A stretch of DNA of 64,000 bases from an uncultured Flavobacteriaceae bacterium (GCA_947497145.1 CANMFQ010000012.1:1-64000); one strand, 5' to 3'. Shown: positions 25,977-35,705, counted from the first letter of the stretch. A program made the numbers and translations. The notes: generated by a model not told the origin, from the letters alone.

Positions 25977-26717
25977 ATGATTAACGTGACTCTTGTAGGA
26001 AAGGGAAATATTTCATGGCATTTAAAGAAGGTGCTTTCACAAACCGATGGAGTGCAAGTACATGCAGTGCTCTCAAGCAGAGGAAATACCATTTCAGAAA
26101 CTTTAAACAGCGTAGCAGCAGATACTGATATCTATATTTTAGCTGTAAGTGATGATGCTATAGCTTCAGTTTCTGCGCTTTTTAAGGGTATCAGTAAACT
26201 GGTGGTTCATACTTCGGGAAGTGTTTCTATACATGCCTTACCTAAAGGCCTTAAGCGAGGCGTATTTTATCCTTTACAGACTTTTTCAAAAGGCAATGCA
26301 GTAAATTTTAAAACTGTCCCCATTTGTATTGAAGCTGAGAATGAAAAAGATATAATCCTCCTTAAAAAGTTAGCCAACCTTATTTCAGATACCGTTTATG
26401 AAATAACTTCAGAACAACGAAAATCACTGCATTTGGCTGCTGTCTTTGTAAACAATTTCGTCAATCACTTATATCATATTGGAGATGAACTATGTGAACA
26501 ACACCAAGTACCCTTTGCTATATTAAGACCTTTAATCGCTGAAACCGCAAAAAAAATCACCCACCTACCCCCTTTAAAAGCACAGACGGGTCCGGCAAAG
26601 CGGCAAGATTTACAAACGATACAAACACAATCGACACTTTTAAAAAACGATGAACACCAAAAAATATATAACGTACTCACCCAGTCAATTTTAAACACCT
26701 ATGGAAAAAAGCTATAA
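25977..26717 (+). CDS. Rossmann-fold DUF2520 protein
   Basis: The 246-residue protein has an N-terminal NAD(P)-binding-like fold (INVTLVGKGNISWHL, ILAVSDDAI, VVHTSGSVSIHAL) and a C-terminal DUF2520 helical domain (AVFVNNFVNHLYHIGDELC). The whole resembles ketopantoate or pyrroline-5-carboxylate reductases, but the substrate is unknown. Its end overlaps the start of the KdsC-like gene by 17 bases, and Maf follows 3 bases later, so the three form a tight operon conserved in Flavobacteriia. Confidence 0.88.
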   Translation: MINVTLVGKGNISWHLKKVLSQTDGVQVHAVLSSRGNTISETLNSVAADTDIYILAVSDDAIASVSALFKGISKLVVHTSGSVSIHALPKGLKRGVFYPLQTFSKGNAVNFKTVPICIEAENEKDIILLKKLANLISDTVYEITSEQRKSLHLAAVFVNNFVNHLYHIGDELCEQHQVPFAILRPLIAETAKKITHLPPLKAQTGPAKRQDLQTIQTQSTLLKNDEHQKIYNVLTQSILNTYGKKL

Positions 26718-27228
26718 AGAATACTTAACAGATATTACCACCTTTATTTTTGATGTAGATGGTGTCTTTACAGACGGCAGTCTATTAATAACCTCTGATG
26801 GCGAAATGCTACGTAAAATGAGTGTAAAAGATGGGTACGCTATTAAAACCGCAATACAAAAAGGATACCATGTTTGTATCATTACAGGAGGAACAAATGA
26901 TGGTGTTCGCAAGCGTTTAGAGGGCTTAGGCGTGACTAATATTTTCATGGGTGCTCATCACAAAGAAGACCCCCTACGTGAATTCATAACAAAGTACACT
27001 ATCGATTTAAAAAACACCCTTTATATGGGTGATGATATGCCCGATATTCCGCCCATGAAACTGGTAGGCCTACCTACTTGCCCACAAGATGCCATACCCG
27101 AAGTAAAGGCTGTGGCAAAATATGTGTCGCATAAAAAAGGAGGCGATGCCTGTGTACGTGATGTAATTGAACAGGTGCTAAAAGTAAGAGGAGATTGGTA
27201 TGATAACTACAGTGCATCAAATGACTAA
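26701..27228 (+). CDS. HAD phosphatase, KdsC-like (KDO-8-phosphate phosphatase)
   Basis: The 175-residue HAD-IIIC protein has the nucleophile and acid/base pair Asp18/Asp20 in FIFDVDGVFTDG, motif II Thr in IITGGTNDGV, Lys in HHKEDPL and motif III MGDDMPDIPPM. There is no cap domain, as expected of tetrameric KdsC, which makes KDO for lipopolysaccharide from KDO-8-phosphate. No kdsA/kdsB genes are adjacent, so a related sugar-acid phosphate is possible. It overlaps the DUF2520 gene by 17 bases. Confidence 0.9.
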   Translation: MEKSYKEYLTDITTFIFDVDGVFTDGSLLITSDGEMLRKMSVKDGYAIKTAIQKGYHVCIITGGTNDGVRKRLEGLGVTNIFMGAHHKEDPLREFITKYTIDLKNTLYMGDDMPDIPPMKLVGLPTCPQDAIPEVKAVAKYVSHKKGGDACVRDVIEQVLKVRGDWYDNYSASND

Positions 27229-27231
27229 GCT

Positions 27232-27819
27232 ATGCTGCATGATAAACTAAAAGCGTATCACATCATTCTAGCTTCGGGTTCTCCCAGAAGGCAACAATTC
27301 TTTAAAGAACTTCAAATTAATTGTGAAATTCGACTAAAACCCGTTGAAGAAGTGTACTCAGAAGCATTACAAGGAAGTGAAATATCAGACTTTCTTGCCC
27401 AATTAAAAGCATCAGCTTTTGCAAATGAATTAAACCCTCAAGAAATACTTATAACTTCTGATACCGTTGTTTGGCACAAAAACAAATCTTTGGCAAAGGC
27501 AGCTGATGCCAACGAGGCATATCAAATGCTGTGTACGCTATCGGGTGATTGGCATGAAGTAATTACCTCAGTATGTTTCACCACTTCGAAGACTCAGAAA
27601 ATAGTAAATCACAGTACCAAAGTAAAATTCAAAAAACTCTCCGATGACGAAATTTGGTTTTACATCAACACGTACAAACCTTATGATAAAGCAGGTGCTT
27701 ACGGCATACAAGAGTGGATTGGTTTAATAGGTATAGAAGAAATTAAAGGCTCATACACCAATGTTGTTGGCCTACCTACGCAACTGGTTTACAAAACCTT
27801 ATCAGATATGGTTAGCTAA
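27232..27819 (+). CDS. maf: Maf-family nucleoside triphosphate pyrophosphatase
   Basis: The 195-residue protein starts with the Maf signature IILASGSPRRQQFFKEL (11-27), and contains ITSDTVVWHKN, the LSGDWHEVITSV motif and YDKAGAYGIQEW. Maf enzymes hydrolyse dTTP, UTP and modified pyrimidine nucleotides to monophosphates, and were once described as septum-formation inhibitors. It ends the DUF2520-KdsC-Maf operon, 3 bases after the KdsC-like stop. Confidence 0.93.
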   Translation: MLHDKLKAYHIILASGSPRRQQFFKELQINCEIRLKPVEEVYSEALQGSEISDFLAQLKASAFANELNPQEILITSDTVVWHKNKSLAKAADANEAYQMLCTLSGDWHEVITSVCFTTSKTQKIVNHSTKVKFKKLSDDEIWFYINTYKPYDKAGAYGIQEWIGLIGIEEIKGSYTNVVGLPTQLVYKTLSDMVS

Positions 27820-27822
27820 AAG

Positions 27823-27851
27823 CTTTTACGTAACTTTATACTACGTAAAAG
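27823..27851 (+). repeat. Perfect 10-bp inverted repeat after maf
   Basis: CTTTTACGTA and TACGTAAAAG flank a 9-base loop directly after the maf stop. There is no T-tract after it, so it is a weak terminator or possibly a protein-binding site. Confidence 0.45.
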
Positions 27852-28008
27852 ACAAGATATTTGTTTTGTCAGTACAAAAAAACAACAATCAGGCTTCAAG
27901 GAATGAGATTTGTTTTCTGAAAATATGTTTTTATTTTAAGGAAAGTCTCAAAAAATTAACCCTTGAGTACTAGTCCTGTGATTACCTAATTACTAAAATT
28001 CTATTGAT

Positions 28009-28947
28009 ATGAAATCAGTAAAATTCACACATTATTTTATGGCAATTGCCGCATTAGCAATTATTGCGTGTAAAGAAAAACCGGCTAAAATTGTAGCAAA
28101 CATCGCCATGGCATCAACAACCGATACCCCTCTTAGTAAAAAAGAAATTTCTAGTGATTTTAAACAATATTGGTATGCCGGTGAGGCTGAAATTAGCTCA
28201 TATAAACTCGAACAAGCCCGCTATGGTGAAATGCGTGAAGGAAATGCGGTACTCATTTATGTAACAGAGCCTTTTCATAATACCAAACAAGTGAAGGCTG
28301 ACCAATTCCATAAAAATAATATCCCTGTACTTAAATTAAATACGACCAAAAATTATCTTACTGGTATATATCCATACGCCATTATGAGTAGCAGTTTTTA
28401 TCCAGTACATAATAACCAACATGCCCTTAAACTCGCATTCTCTTCACAAGAATGGTGCGGTCAAGTGTATGCACAATTAAACAATCGTAAAAAATTTGAT
28501 ATCGTATCACATTCTTATTTCGAATCAGAAGGTGACCAACACATAACCTTACAAAAACATACCCTTGAAAACGAACTATGGAACCAACTGCGTATCGATC
28601 CAAAATCACTTCCAACAGGGGCTATCAAGGTAATTCCTTCTTTAGAATATATAAGACTGTCTCACAAAACATTAAAAGCGTATTCGGCAACAGCTACTTT
28701 AAACAATGAAGCCGATATTTCCTCGTACAAAATAACCTATCCTGAACTAAATAGAGAGCTTACAATTAATTTCAAAACCACATTTCCATATACCATTGAA
28801 AGTTGGACAGAAAGCTTTAAAAGTGGCTTTGGTTCAAAGGCAAAAATAATGACTTCTACCGCTACCAAAATAAAAACGATAAAAAGTCCGTATTGGAAAA
28901 AGAACAGCAATAGTTATTTACCTTTGCGTGACACTTTGGGATTATAA
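28009..28947 (+). CDS. Lipoprotein of unknown function
   Basis: The 312-residue protein has a lipoprotein signal (AIAALAIIACKEK, Cys at about 21). The mature part is conserved in style among Flavobacteriia (YWYAGEAEISSYKLEQARYG, VLIYVTEPF, SSFYPVHNN, QEWCGQVYAQL) and looks mostly beta-stranded. Database entries for similar proteins are often labelled as septum formation inhibitor, but I see no Maf motifs, so that label is likely a carry-over from the neighbouring gene. Its stop is followed within 10 bases by the MscS gene's ATG. Confidence 0.75.
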   Translation: MKSVKFTHYFMAIAALAIIACKEKPAKIVANIAMASTTDTPLSKKEISSDFKQYWYAGEAEISSYKLEQARYGEMREGNAVLIYVTEPFHNTKQVKADQFHKNNIPVLKLNTTKNYLTGIYPYAIMSSSFYPVHNNQHALKLAFSSQEWCGQVYAQLNNRKKFDIVSHSYFESEGDQHITLQKHTLENELWNQLRIDPKSLPTGAIKVIPSLEYIRLSHKTLKAYSATATLNNEADISSYKITYPELNRELTINFKTTFPYTIESWTESFKSGFGSKAKIMTSTATKIKTIKSPYWKKNSNSYLPLRDTLGL

Positions 28948-28954
28948 TTGCTTT

Positions 28955-29545
28955 ATGGAAGATTTTTTCGCAGACTACAAGTCACAACTTGTATGGAGTA
29001 TAGTCACTGTTGTATTGGCTATGATTTTAAAATTTGCTTTAAGCCATACCGTACGTAAGGTTGGTAAAATGGGTGATTTTAACCCCGTTAGAACCAACCT
29101 AATTATCAAATATATTTCAGCAGCACTTATCATTATCGTTTTCGCCTCATTTACACTTATATGGGGTGTGAATTTTAAAGATTTAGCCGTTTTATTTTCG
29201 TCTGTCTTTGCCATAATAGGCGTGGCTTTATTTGCGCAATGGTCTATTTTAAGTAATATTACCGCAGGTGTAATTATATTTTTTTCGTACCCCTTTAGAA
29301 TAGGAAATATTATACGCATCATGGACAAAGAAATTAGCGATTCTGAAAACACCGATGAAAATATTTTTGTCATCGAAGATATTCGTGCTTTTCATTTGCA
29401 TTTACGCAAAAGAAACGGCGAAATGCTTACCTATCCTAATAACTTGGTTTTGCAAAAGGGCGTTGCTCTGTTATCTACCTTCAACGAAGAATTAGATGAT
29501 CAGTTTGAACAATATACGAATGAAAAAGAAACTGTTAATGATTAA
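28955..29545 (+). CDS. Small mechanosensitive channel (MscS family)
   Basis: The frame opens at a GTG inside the previous gene, but the ATG at 28955 (MEDFFADYKSQL) fits better, giving 196 residues. It has two or three transmembrane helices, with the pore-lining TM3-like helix ALFAQWSILSNITAGVIIFF and the beta-domain start YPFRIGNIIRI. The C-terminal domain is shortened compared with MscS (286 residues in E. coli). Such channels release solutes under hypo-osmotic shock. It is probably co-transcribed with the lipoprotein gene. Confidence 0.88.
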   Translation: MEDFFADYKSQLVWSIVTVVLAMILKFALSHTVRKVGKMGDFNPVRTNLIIKYISAALIIIVFASFTLIWGVNFKDLAVLFSSVFAIIGVALFAQWSILSNITAGVIIFFSYPFRIGNIIRIMDKEISDSENTDENIFVIEDIRAFHLHLRKRNGEMLTYPNNLVLQKGVALLSTFNEELDDQFEQYTNEKETVND

Positions 29546-29604
29546 AACTAGCTTGCGATTGTTAAAGAAGTTCTAAAACAATCTTAAAAAATACTTTATC
29601 TTTC

Positions 29605-29612
29605 TATCTTTG
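29605..29612 (+). promoter_or_regulatory. Candidate -7 box for the PIG-L gene
   Basis: TATCTTTG matches TAnnTTTG and lies 22 bases ahead of the PIG-L deacetylase ATG. A -33 TTG is not at the standard distance. Confidence 0.35.
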
Positions 29613-29634
29613 ATTTCCAACTTAAAAAACTGCA

Positions 29635-32154
29635 ATGCGGCGATATTCCTTATTACTGACCACTTTTCTTTTGTGCCCATATTTATTTTTTGCACAAGCA
29701 CCTAAAAAAAATACTTCTTCTGATATTTATCATGCCATTCAAAAATTAAACTTTTTGGGAAAGGCGTTATATATTGCAGCACACCCCGACGATGAAAACA
29801 CACGCTTAATAGCTTATTTATCAAATAACACCAAAGCTACTACCGCATATTTATCATTAACTCGTGGTGATGGTGGGCAAAATTTAATTGGCCCAGAATT
29901 AAGAGAAGCACTAGGGGTTTTACGAACACAAGAACTATTAGCTGCTAGGCGCGTAGATGGTGGGCAGCAGTTTTTTAGCCGAGCAAATGATTTTGGCTAT
30001 TCAAAAAACCCAGATGAAACCCTCAAAATATGGAATAAAAAACAAGTACTAAGTGATGTTGTTCGTATCATTCGAAATTTCAAACCTGATGTAATTATCA
30101 ACCGCTTTGACCATAGATCACCCGGAACTACTCACGGACACCATACTTCTTCAGCAATGCTTAGTTTTGAAGCTTTTGACTTAGTAAATGATCCCAATGC
30201 ATATCCAGAACACTTAAACACCACTGAAACATGGCAACCCAAACGCCTGTTTTTCAATACATCATGGTGGTTTTACGGTAGCCATGATAAATTTGAAAAA
30301 GCCGACAAATCATCCTTGCTTCATGTAGATATAGGCACCTACTACCCTACCCTAGGAGTATCAAATAATGAAATTGCTTCTTTGGCAAGTAGTCAACACC
30401 TGTGTCAAGGTTTTGGTAGAGTATCAACGCGAGGAAGCGAAAAAGAATATCTGGAATTACTAAAGGGTGATTTACCAAAAAACAAAAATAATCTCTTTGA
30501 GGGCATCAATACCACCTGGTCTAGAATTAATGGTGGTAACGCTATTGGAAAAATTTTATATGATGTAGAAAACAACTTTGATTTCACCAACCCCGCAAAA
30601 CACCTTTCACAATTATTGCAAGCTCATAAATTGATTAAATCTCTAGATAATAGCTACTGGAAAACGAGCAAATTGCAAGAAATTGAAGCTATCATTTTAG
30701 CCACCACAGGTATATATCTTGAAGCCTCTGCTACTGCCGCAAATAGTACGCCTGGCAACACAATCAAAGTAAACATAGAAACCTTAAATCGCAGCAATGC
30801 TACTGTAAAACTTCAAACAATAGCTATTACAAATAGTGCTGCCAGCCTTCGTCCTGAAACAATTTTAGAAAATAATAAAAAGCACACTTTTCAAATAGAT
30901 TTACAAATACCAAAAAACACCAGCTATACCAGTCCATACTGGCTTCATGAAAAAGGAACTTTAGGCATGTATAAAGTTGCAGATGCTAGTTTAATTGGAA
31001 AACCAGAAACACCAAGAGCTTTTAATACCGATTTTGTATTAGATTTTGATGGGTATCCCATAACGTTTACAAAACCTATTATTTACCGGTATGCACGAAA
31101 TGATAAAGGAGAATTATACGAACCTTTTGAAATTTTACCCGATGCTACTGCACGCTTTAAAGATAAAGTCTTAATTTTTGCTGACGGAAAACCCAAACAA
31201 GTACCTGTTACCGTAAAAGCCCATAAAGACAATTTAAAAGGAGAAGTGCAATTTTGCTATGCCGAAGGATGGAAAGTAGACCAAGAAACAAAACCTTTTA
31301 CAATTGAAAAAAAAGGTGATGAACAAATTATCATGTTTACCCTTACGCCTCCAAAAAATGAAGATGCAAGTTATATTTCTCCCATTGTTAAGGTTAATGG
31401 GAAAGAGATTACCAAAGAACTGGTAACGATCTCCTATGATCATGTTCCTACTCAATCTATTTTATTGCCTGCCGAAACAAAGGTAGTTCGGTTAAACATA
31501 AAACGAAGCGGTGAAAATATTGGGTATATCGTTGGCGCAGGAGATGATGTACCTACAAGCCTCAAACAAATAGGCTATAATGTGGTAATTGTAGACCCCA
31601 ACAGCATTCAAGAAGGTAGCCTCGACAAATTTGATGCAGTTGTTGTGGGTATACGGGCATACAATGTTGTAAAAGAACTACAATTCAAACAACGCTACTT
31701 ACTATCATACGTAAAAAACGGGGGTAACCTCATTATACAATACAATACAACCAGCAGACGCAATAAACAATTCGCCAATTTAGCACCTTATAACTTAAAA
31801 TTGTCGCGTGATAGAGTTACTGATGAAAATGCCGAGGTGCGTATTTTAGCAAAAAATCATGCATTAGTAACGTTCCCCAATAAAATAACTCAGAAAGATT
31901 TTGAGGGATGGGTACAAGAGAGAGGTTTATATTTTCCAAATGAATGGGATGATGCTTTCACGCCTATTCTTTCTATGAATGACAAAAATGAACCTGAAAG
32001 AAAAGGAAGCCTATTAATAGCGCCTTACGGCAAAGGGAATTATATTTATACGGGGATTAGCTTTTTTAGAGAGCTACCAGCAGGCGTATCTGGTGCCTAT
32101 AAACTATTTGCCAATATGTTATCAGTAGGGAAAGAAAATAAGAAATCAAATTAG
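29635..32154 (+). CDS. PIG-L family deacetylase, long exported form
   Basis: The 839-residue protein has a signal peptide (about 1-20), then a GlcNAc-PI-type deacetylase domain to about residue 280 with the metal motif AAHPDDE (48-54) and THGHH (166-170). Zinc-dependent N-deacetylation of an amino sugar is the family reaction. About 400 residues of beta-sandwich follow, then a C-terminal class I amidotransferase-like fold (VVVGIRAYN, YVKNGGNLIIQYN) without an evident catalytic Cys. Long forms of this kind sit next to sodium:solute symporters in many Bacteroidota. The 33-codon ORF and the symporter follow within 110 bases. Confidence 0.88.
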   Translation: MRRYSLLLTTFLLCPYLFFAQAPKKNTSSDIYHAIQKLNFLGKALYIAAHPDDENTRLIAYLSNNTKATTAYLSLTRGDGGQNLIGPELREALGVLRTQELLAARRVDGGQQFFSRANDFGYSKNPDETLKIWNKKQVLSDVVRIIRNFKPDVIINRFDHRSPGTTHGHHTSSAMLSFEAFDLVNDPNAYPEHLNTTETWQPKRLFFNTSWWFYGSHDKFEKADKSSLLHVDIGTYYPTLGVSNNEIASLASSQHLCQGFGRVSTRGSEKEYLELLKGDLPKNKNNLFEGINTTWSRINGGNAIGKILYDVENNFDFTNPAKHLSQLLQAHKLIKSLDNSYWKTSKLQEIEAIILATTGIYLEASATAANSTPGNTIKVNIETLNRSNATVKLQTIAITNSAASLRPETILENNKKHTFQIDLQIPKNTSYTSPYWLHEKGTLGMYKVADASLIGKPETPRAFNTDFVLDFDGYPITFTKPIIYRYARNDKGELYEPFEILPDATARFKDKVLIFADGKPKQVPVTVKAHKDNLKGEVQFCYAEGWKVDQETKPFTIEKKGDEQIIMFTLTPPKNEDASYISPIVKVNGKEITKELVTISYDHVPTQSILLPAETKVVRLNIKRSGENIGYIVGAGDDVPTSLKQIGYNVVIVDPNSIQEGSLDKFDAVVVGIRAYNVVKELQFKQRYLLSYVKNGGNLIIQYNTTSRRNKQFANLAPYNLKLSRDRVTDENAEVRILAKNHALVTFPNKITQKDFEGWVQERGLYFPNEWDDAFTPILSMNDKNEPERKGSLLIAPYGKGNYIYTGISFFRELPAGVSGAYKLFANMLSVGKENKKSN

Positions 32155-32156
32155 GC

Positions 32157-32258
32157 ATGCAAGAGAAACCGATTTGGAAAAGAGAGTATTCGCTGGTGCT
32201 GCTACTAAACATCATCTATCTTTTAATTTTTTCATATCTAATGACATCCTTTACTTAA
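32157..32258 (+). CDS. 33-residue single-helix membrane microprotein (candidate)
   Basis: ATG at 32157 opens a 33-codon frame that ends TAA at 32256-32258. The product starts MQEKPIWKREY and continues as one hydrophobic helix with LLLNIIYLLIF. It lies 2 bases after the PIG-L stop, and the symporter ATG begins 1 base after its TAA, so translational coupling is likely. A charged-aromatic N-terminus plus one helix recalls small partner subunits of sodium:solute symporters, but it is far shorter than the known small-subunit family DUF4212. Confidence 0.6.
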   Translation: MQEKPIWKREYSLVLLLNIIYLLIFSYLMTSFT

Positions 32259-32259
32259 T

Positions 32260-34005
32260 ATGGAAGCTATAGATTGGATTATATTAGCTGGCACGCTTTT
32301 GTTCATTGTGAGCTACGGAGTTTGGAAAACCAAAGGAAGTCAGAATGTACAAGACTATGTGGGTGGCGGAAGATCATCAAAATGGTGGACAATTGGTTTG
32401 TCAGTAATGGCAACACAAGCAAGCGCTATTACCTTTTTATCTACTCCAGGGCAAGCTTTTCATGATGGAATGGGGTTTGTTCAATTCTATTTCGGGCTTC
32501 CTATAGCCATGATTATTATCTGTTTAGTGTTTATTCCCATTTACCACAGATTGAAGGTATATACTGCGTACGAATTTTTAGAAAACAGATTTGATTTAAA
32601 AACAAGGTCATTAGCCGCTATTTTATTTCTAATTCAGCGCGGATTAGCCGCAGGAATAACCATTTTTGCTCCCGCTATTATTCTCTCTGCCATTTTGGGT
32701 TGGCAGCTTTGGATACTCAATATTTTCATCGGTATCTTGGTAATCATCTACACAGTATCAGGTGGTACAAAAGCAGTAAATGTCACGCAAAAACAGCAGA
32801 TGTTTGTTATCATGACAGGGATGTTTGTTACCTTTTTCTTTATTTTGAACAACCTACCACAAGACATTTCGTTTAGCAAAGCCTTAAAAATAGCAGGAGC
32901 TAGCGACAAATTAAACATTCTTGATTTTAGTTTTAATACCTCAAGCAGATACACCTTTTGGAGCGGAATAACAGGAGGTCTATTTTTAGCCTTAGCCTAC
33001 TTTGGAACAGACCAAAGTCAAGTACAGCGTTATTTATCAGGAAAATCGGTAAGAGAAAGTCAATTGGGTTTAATATTTAACGGCATTTTAAAAATCCCCA
33101 TGCAGTTTTTTATACTTCTTGTAGGGGTTATGGTTTTTGTTTTTTACCAATATAATGCGGCTCCTTTAAATTTTAATCCTGCGGCTACACAAACAATCAT
33201 GGCATCAGATCAAGCAGCTGAATATAGCCAATTGCAAAAAGAACAACTTGCTCTTGAAGTAGAAAAAAAAATGGCGCAGAACAAATTCTCTGCCGCTCTA
33301 GAATTAAAAGAATACAATGCCATAAACGAGGCTAAGCAGCAAATTATTAAAACAAATAAAAAAGATAGTGTTCATAGAATAACTGCAAAAGCACTCATCA
33401 AAAAAGCATACGAAAGTGAAAACAAAAAGCCTGAAACCAATGATAAAGACTATGTTTTTATTCATTTTATTTTAACCAATTTGCCAAATGGTCTTATTGG
33501 TTTACTATTAGCCGTGATACTCTCGGCGGCAATGTCGTCAACAGCCTCTGAACTCAATGCCCTAGGCACCATTACCGCCCTTGACATTTACAAACGAAAT
33601 AAAAAAGGCGCTTCCACAGACAAACAGGATGTTTTTATTTCAAAACTTTTCACCTTAGCCTGGGGTATTGTAGCCATTTTAATTGCCTGTATTGCTGATC
33701 TCTTTGATAATCTTATTCAATTAGTGAACATTATTGGCAGTATTTTCTATGGTAATGTTTTAGGCATTTTTATTCTTGCTTTCTTTTTTAAATTCATTAG
33801 AGGTAACGCTGTATTTTATGCCGCAGTAATTACGCAAGTAGTGGTATTTATTATCTATTACATGCTCATACACATCTACCCGTCAGGTCAAGAAAAATTA
33901 GGTTATTTATGGTTAAATTTTATTGGCTCGGCATTAGTAATTGCAATGGCTATTATTTTTGAAGGAATAGAACGTCTATTAAAACCTCCTGTAGTAAAAA
34001 CCTAA
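32260..34005 (+). CDS. Sodium:solute symporter (SSS family)
   Basis: The 581-residue inner-membrane protein has about 13 transmembrane helices and SSS landmarks: GGRSSKWWTIGLSVMATQAS near residues 37-56, TPGQAF, and AYFGTDQSQVQRYLSGKS near 245. A charged, coiled-coil-like loop of roughly 80 residues (about 320-400, QLQKEQLALEVEKKMAQ) interrupts the helices, as in Flavobacteriia relatives. The family imports sugars, amino acids or organic acids with Na+. Its position after a PIG-L deacetylase suggests a deacetylated amino-sugar or sugar-acid product. Confidence 0.92.
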   Translation: MEAIDWIILAGTLLFIVSYGVWKTKGSQNVQDYVGGGRSSKWWTIGLSVMATQASAITFLSTPGQAFHDGMGFVQFYFGLPIAMIIICLVFIPIYHRLKVYTAYEFLENRFDLKTRSLAAILFLIQRGLAAGITIFAPAIILSAILGWQLWILNIFIGILVIIYTVSGGTKAVNVTQKQQMFVIMTGMFVTFFFILNNLPQDISFSKALKIAGASDKLNILDFSFNTSSRYTFWSGITGGLFLALAYFGTDQSQVQRYLSGKSVRESQLGLIFNGILKIPMQFFILLVGVMVFVFYQYNAAPLNFNPAATQTIMASDQAAEYSQLQKEQLALEVEKKMAQNKFSAALELKEYNAINEAKQQIIKTNKKDSVHRITAKALIKKAYESENKKPETNDKDYVFIHFILTNLPNGLIGLLLAVILSAAMSSTASELNALGTITALDIYKRNKKGASTDKQDVFISKLFTLAWGIVAILIACIADLFDNLIQLVNIIGSIFYGNVLGIFILAFFFKFIRGNAVFYAAVITQVVVFIIYYMLIHIYPSGQEKLGYLWLNFIGSALVIAMAIIFEGIERLLKPPVVKT

Positions 34006-34243
34006 TCTTAAATCTATTGAATCTGAATTTTATTTTATCATTAGCGAATAAAAGTTGACAAAATAGCTTTTATGTAATGACGATCACTAAGATGTTCACA
34101 TCAGTAAGAATTAGCTATATTAGCAAGAAATTCAAAAAATAAAAAACGCATATTTATATATTTTAACCCAAATTGCATTAGAAAATCTATTATCAATCTC
34201 TAATGCATAATGATAGTTTAAGCTAAGTTTCCTATACCAACCT

Positions 34244-35278
34244 ATGGAAAAAAAGTATACGATTAAAGACATTGCAGCATTAGCAGGTGTATCTAAAGGC
34301 ACTGTAGATAGAGTATTACATAGACGGGGAAAGGTTTCTGAAAAAGCCCAAGCTAGTGTTGAAAAAGTACTAAAGGAAATTGACTACCAACCCAATCCCA
34401 TAGCACGAAATCTAAAAAACAATAAGGTTTACAATATAAGTGTACTCATACCAGACCCAAAAAAGGATTCTTATTGGCGTCCTGCCATGCAAGGTATAAA
34501 AGAAGCTGCCAAAGAATTTAAACCCTTCGGAATTTTGGTAAAAAAATATTACTACAATCCTATCGATAAAGCATCGTTTGTAGAAACAGCCAAAGAGGCA
34601 TTAAAAAAAACACCCGATGTGCTTTTGACTGCGGCTCTTTTTCAAAATGAAGCGCTTAAAATATTTGCAGAATGCCAAGAAAAAAATATTCTGGTAGCGC
34701 TATTTAACAACTATATAAACACATTTACATCTGAAAAATTTATAGGACAAGATTTATATCAAACGGGGCGTGTTGCCGCTAGCCTTATTGACAAAATGGT
34801 AAAACCCAATGCAGCCATTGCCATACTTCATTTAGATATGGAAATGCACATGCAACTAAAAGAAAATGGTTTTAAAGCTTATTTTGAAGAAAAAAATGCA
34901 TCTCAAAAAATTGTAACCTATAGTTTACAAACAACTGATCAAACTGATTTAAAACAAACAACTGCAAGACTCTTTAAAAACCATAAAGATATTGAAGCCG
35001 TTTTTGTAACAAACTCAAAAGCATACCTCTTTATAAAAGCAATAAATAACCTAGACAAAAACATTACCGTTGTAGGTTATGATTTACTTGAACAAAATAT
35101 AGCCCACTTACACGAAGGTCACATTGATTTTTTAATACATCAAAAACCAAAACGCCAAGCCTATTTAGGAATAGGTTGTGTTGCAGAGCACCTGCTCTTT
35201 GGAAAAGAAATTCCTGACCAAAATTTACTCCCAATAGACATTATCACTACTGAAAACGTACAATATTATTTGGATTAA
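34244..35278 (+). CDS. LacI-family transcriptional regulator
   Basis: The 344-residue repressor has the LacI helix-turn-helix and hinge (TIKDIAALAGVSKGTVDRVL, residues 6-25; IDYQPNPIARNL) and a periplasmic-binding-protein-like effector domain (VYNISVLIPDP onwards) that would bind a sugar or sugar phosphate. It lies between the symporter gene and SusC in the same direction. A perfect palindrome of LacI type at 35593-35610 is a likely operator. The use of VDRVLHRRG in the recognition helix is typical of Bacteroidota members. Confidence 0.92.
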   Translation: MEKKYTIKDIAALAGVSKGTVDRVLHRRGKVSEKAQASVEKVLKEIDYQPNPIARNLKNNKVYNISVLIPDPKKDSYWRPAMQGIKEAAKEFKPFGILVKKYYYNPIDKASFVETAKEALKKTPDVLLTAALFQNEALKIFAECQEKNILVALFNNYINTFTSEKFIGQDLYQTGRVAASLIDKMVKPNAAIAILHLDMEMHMQLKENGFKAYFEEKNASQKIVTYSLQTTDQTDLKQTTARLFKNHKDIEAVFVTNSKAYLFIKAINNLDKNITVVGYDLLEQNIAHLHEGHIDFLIHQKPKRQAYLGIGCVAEHLLFGKEIPDQNLLPIDIITTENVQYYLD

Positions 35279-35705
35279 GCATACAAATCAAATAATGTCT
35301 TGGATGGTGGAGACATATTTTTTTCAAAAAAATCATACTATACACTTTATACTTTCAAACTTCGTCACTAACCCCATTAATTAAATTTTCTACTATATGA
35401 ATCAGGAGACATACCACATTCATAACGTATTACATGAATCAATGCTATTATAATGTTTTAGTAAGGAATAAAATTGATTATTCTCTTGAAACACAAAAAC
35501 ATGTTAAAAAATTGGCACTTCATAAAATGACAATTTTCACTTCAAAAATCAATAAAATTTTAATTTCAGTATTCAAAAACTAACTAAAACATAATGTGTT
35601 CGAACACATTTTTATGATTAAAAAGTTTTTGTACTTGAAAAAAAACAGTATTTTCACATAATATTAACTCTTTTAAACTAACAATTTATTTCAAAAAATT
35701 AAATT
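35279..35705. other. Long leader region of the SusC operon
   Basis: It is 427 bases with no ORF. It holds the palindromic operator at 35593-35610 about 95 bases ahead of the SusC ATG. A TAnnTTTG box is not clear. Confidence 0.5.
35593..35610 (+). promoter_or_regulatory. Perfect 18-bp palindrome, likely LacI operator
   Basis: AATGTGTTCGAACACATT is its own reverse complement, with the central CG step typical of LacI-family sites. It lies between the lacI-type gene and susC. Confidence 0.65.

Noticed and set aside
28009-28947. Second Maf protein (septum formation inhibitor) for the lipoprotein at 28009
   Set aside because: No SGSPRR or SDT motif is present, and the N-terminus is a lipoprotein signal.
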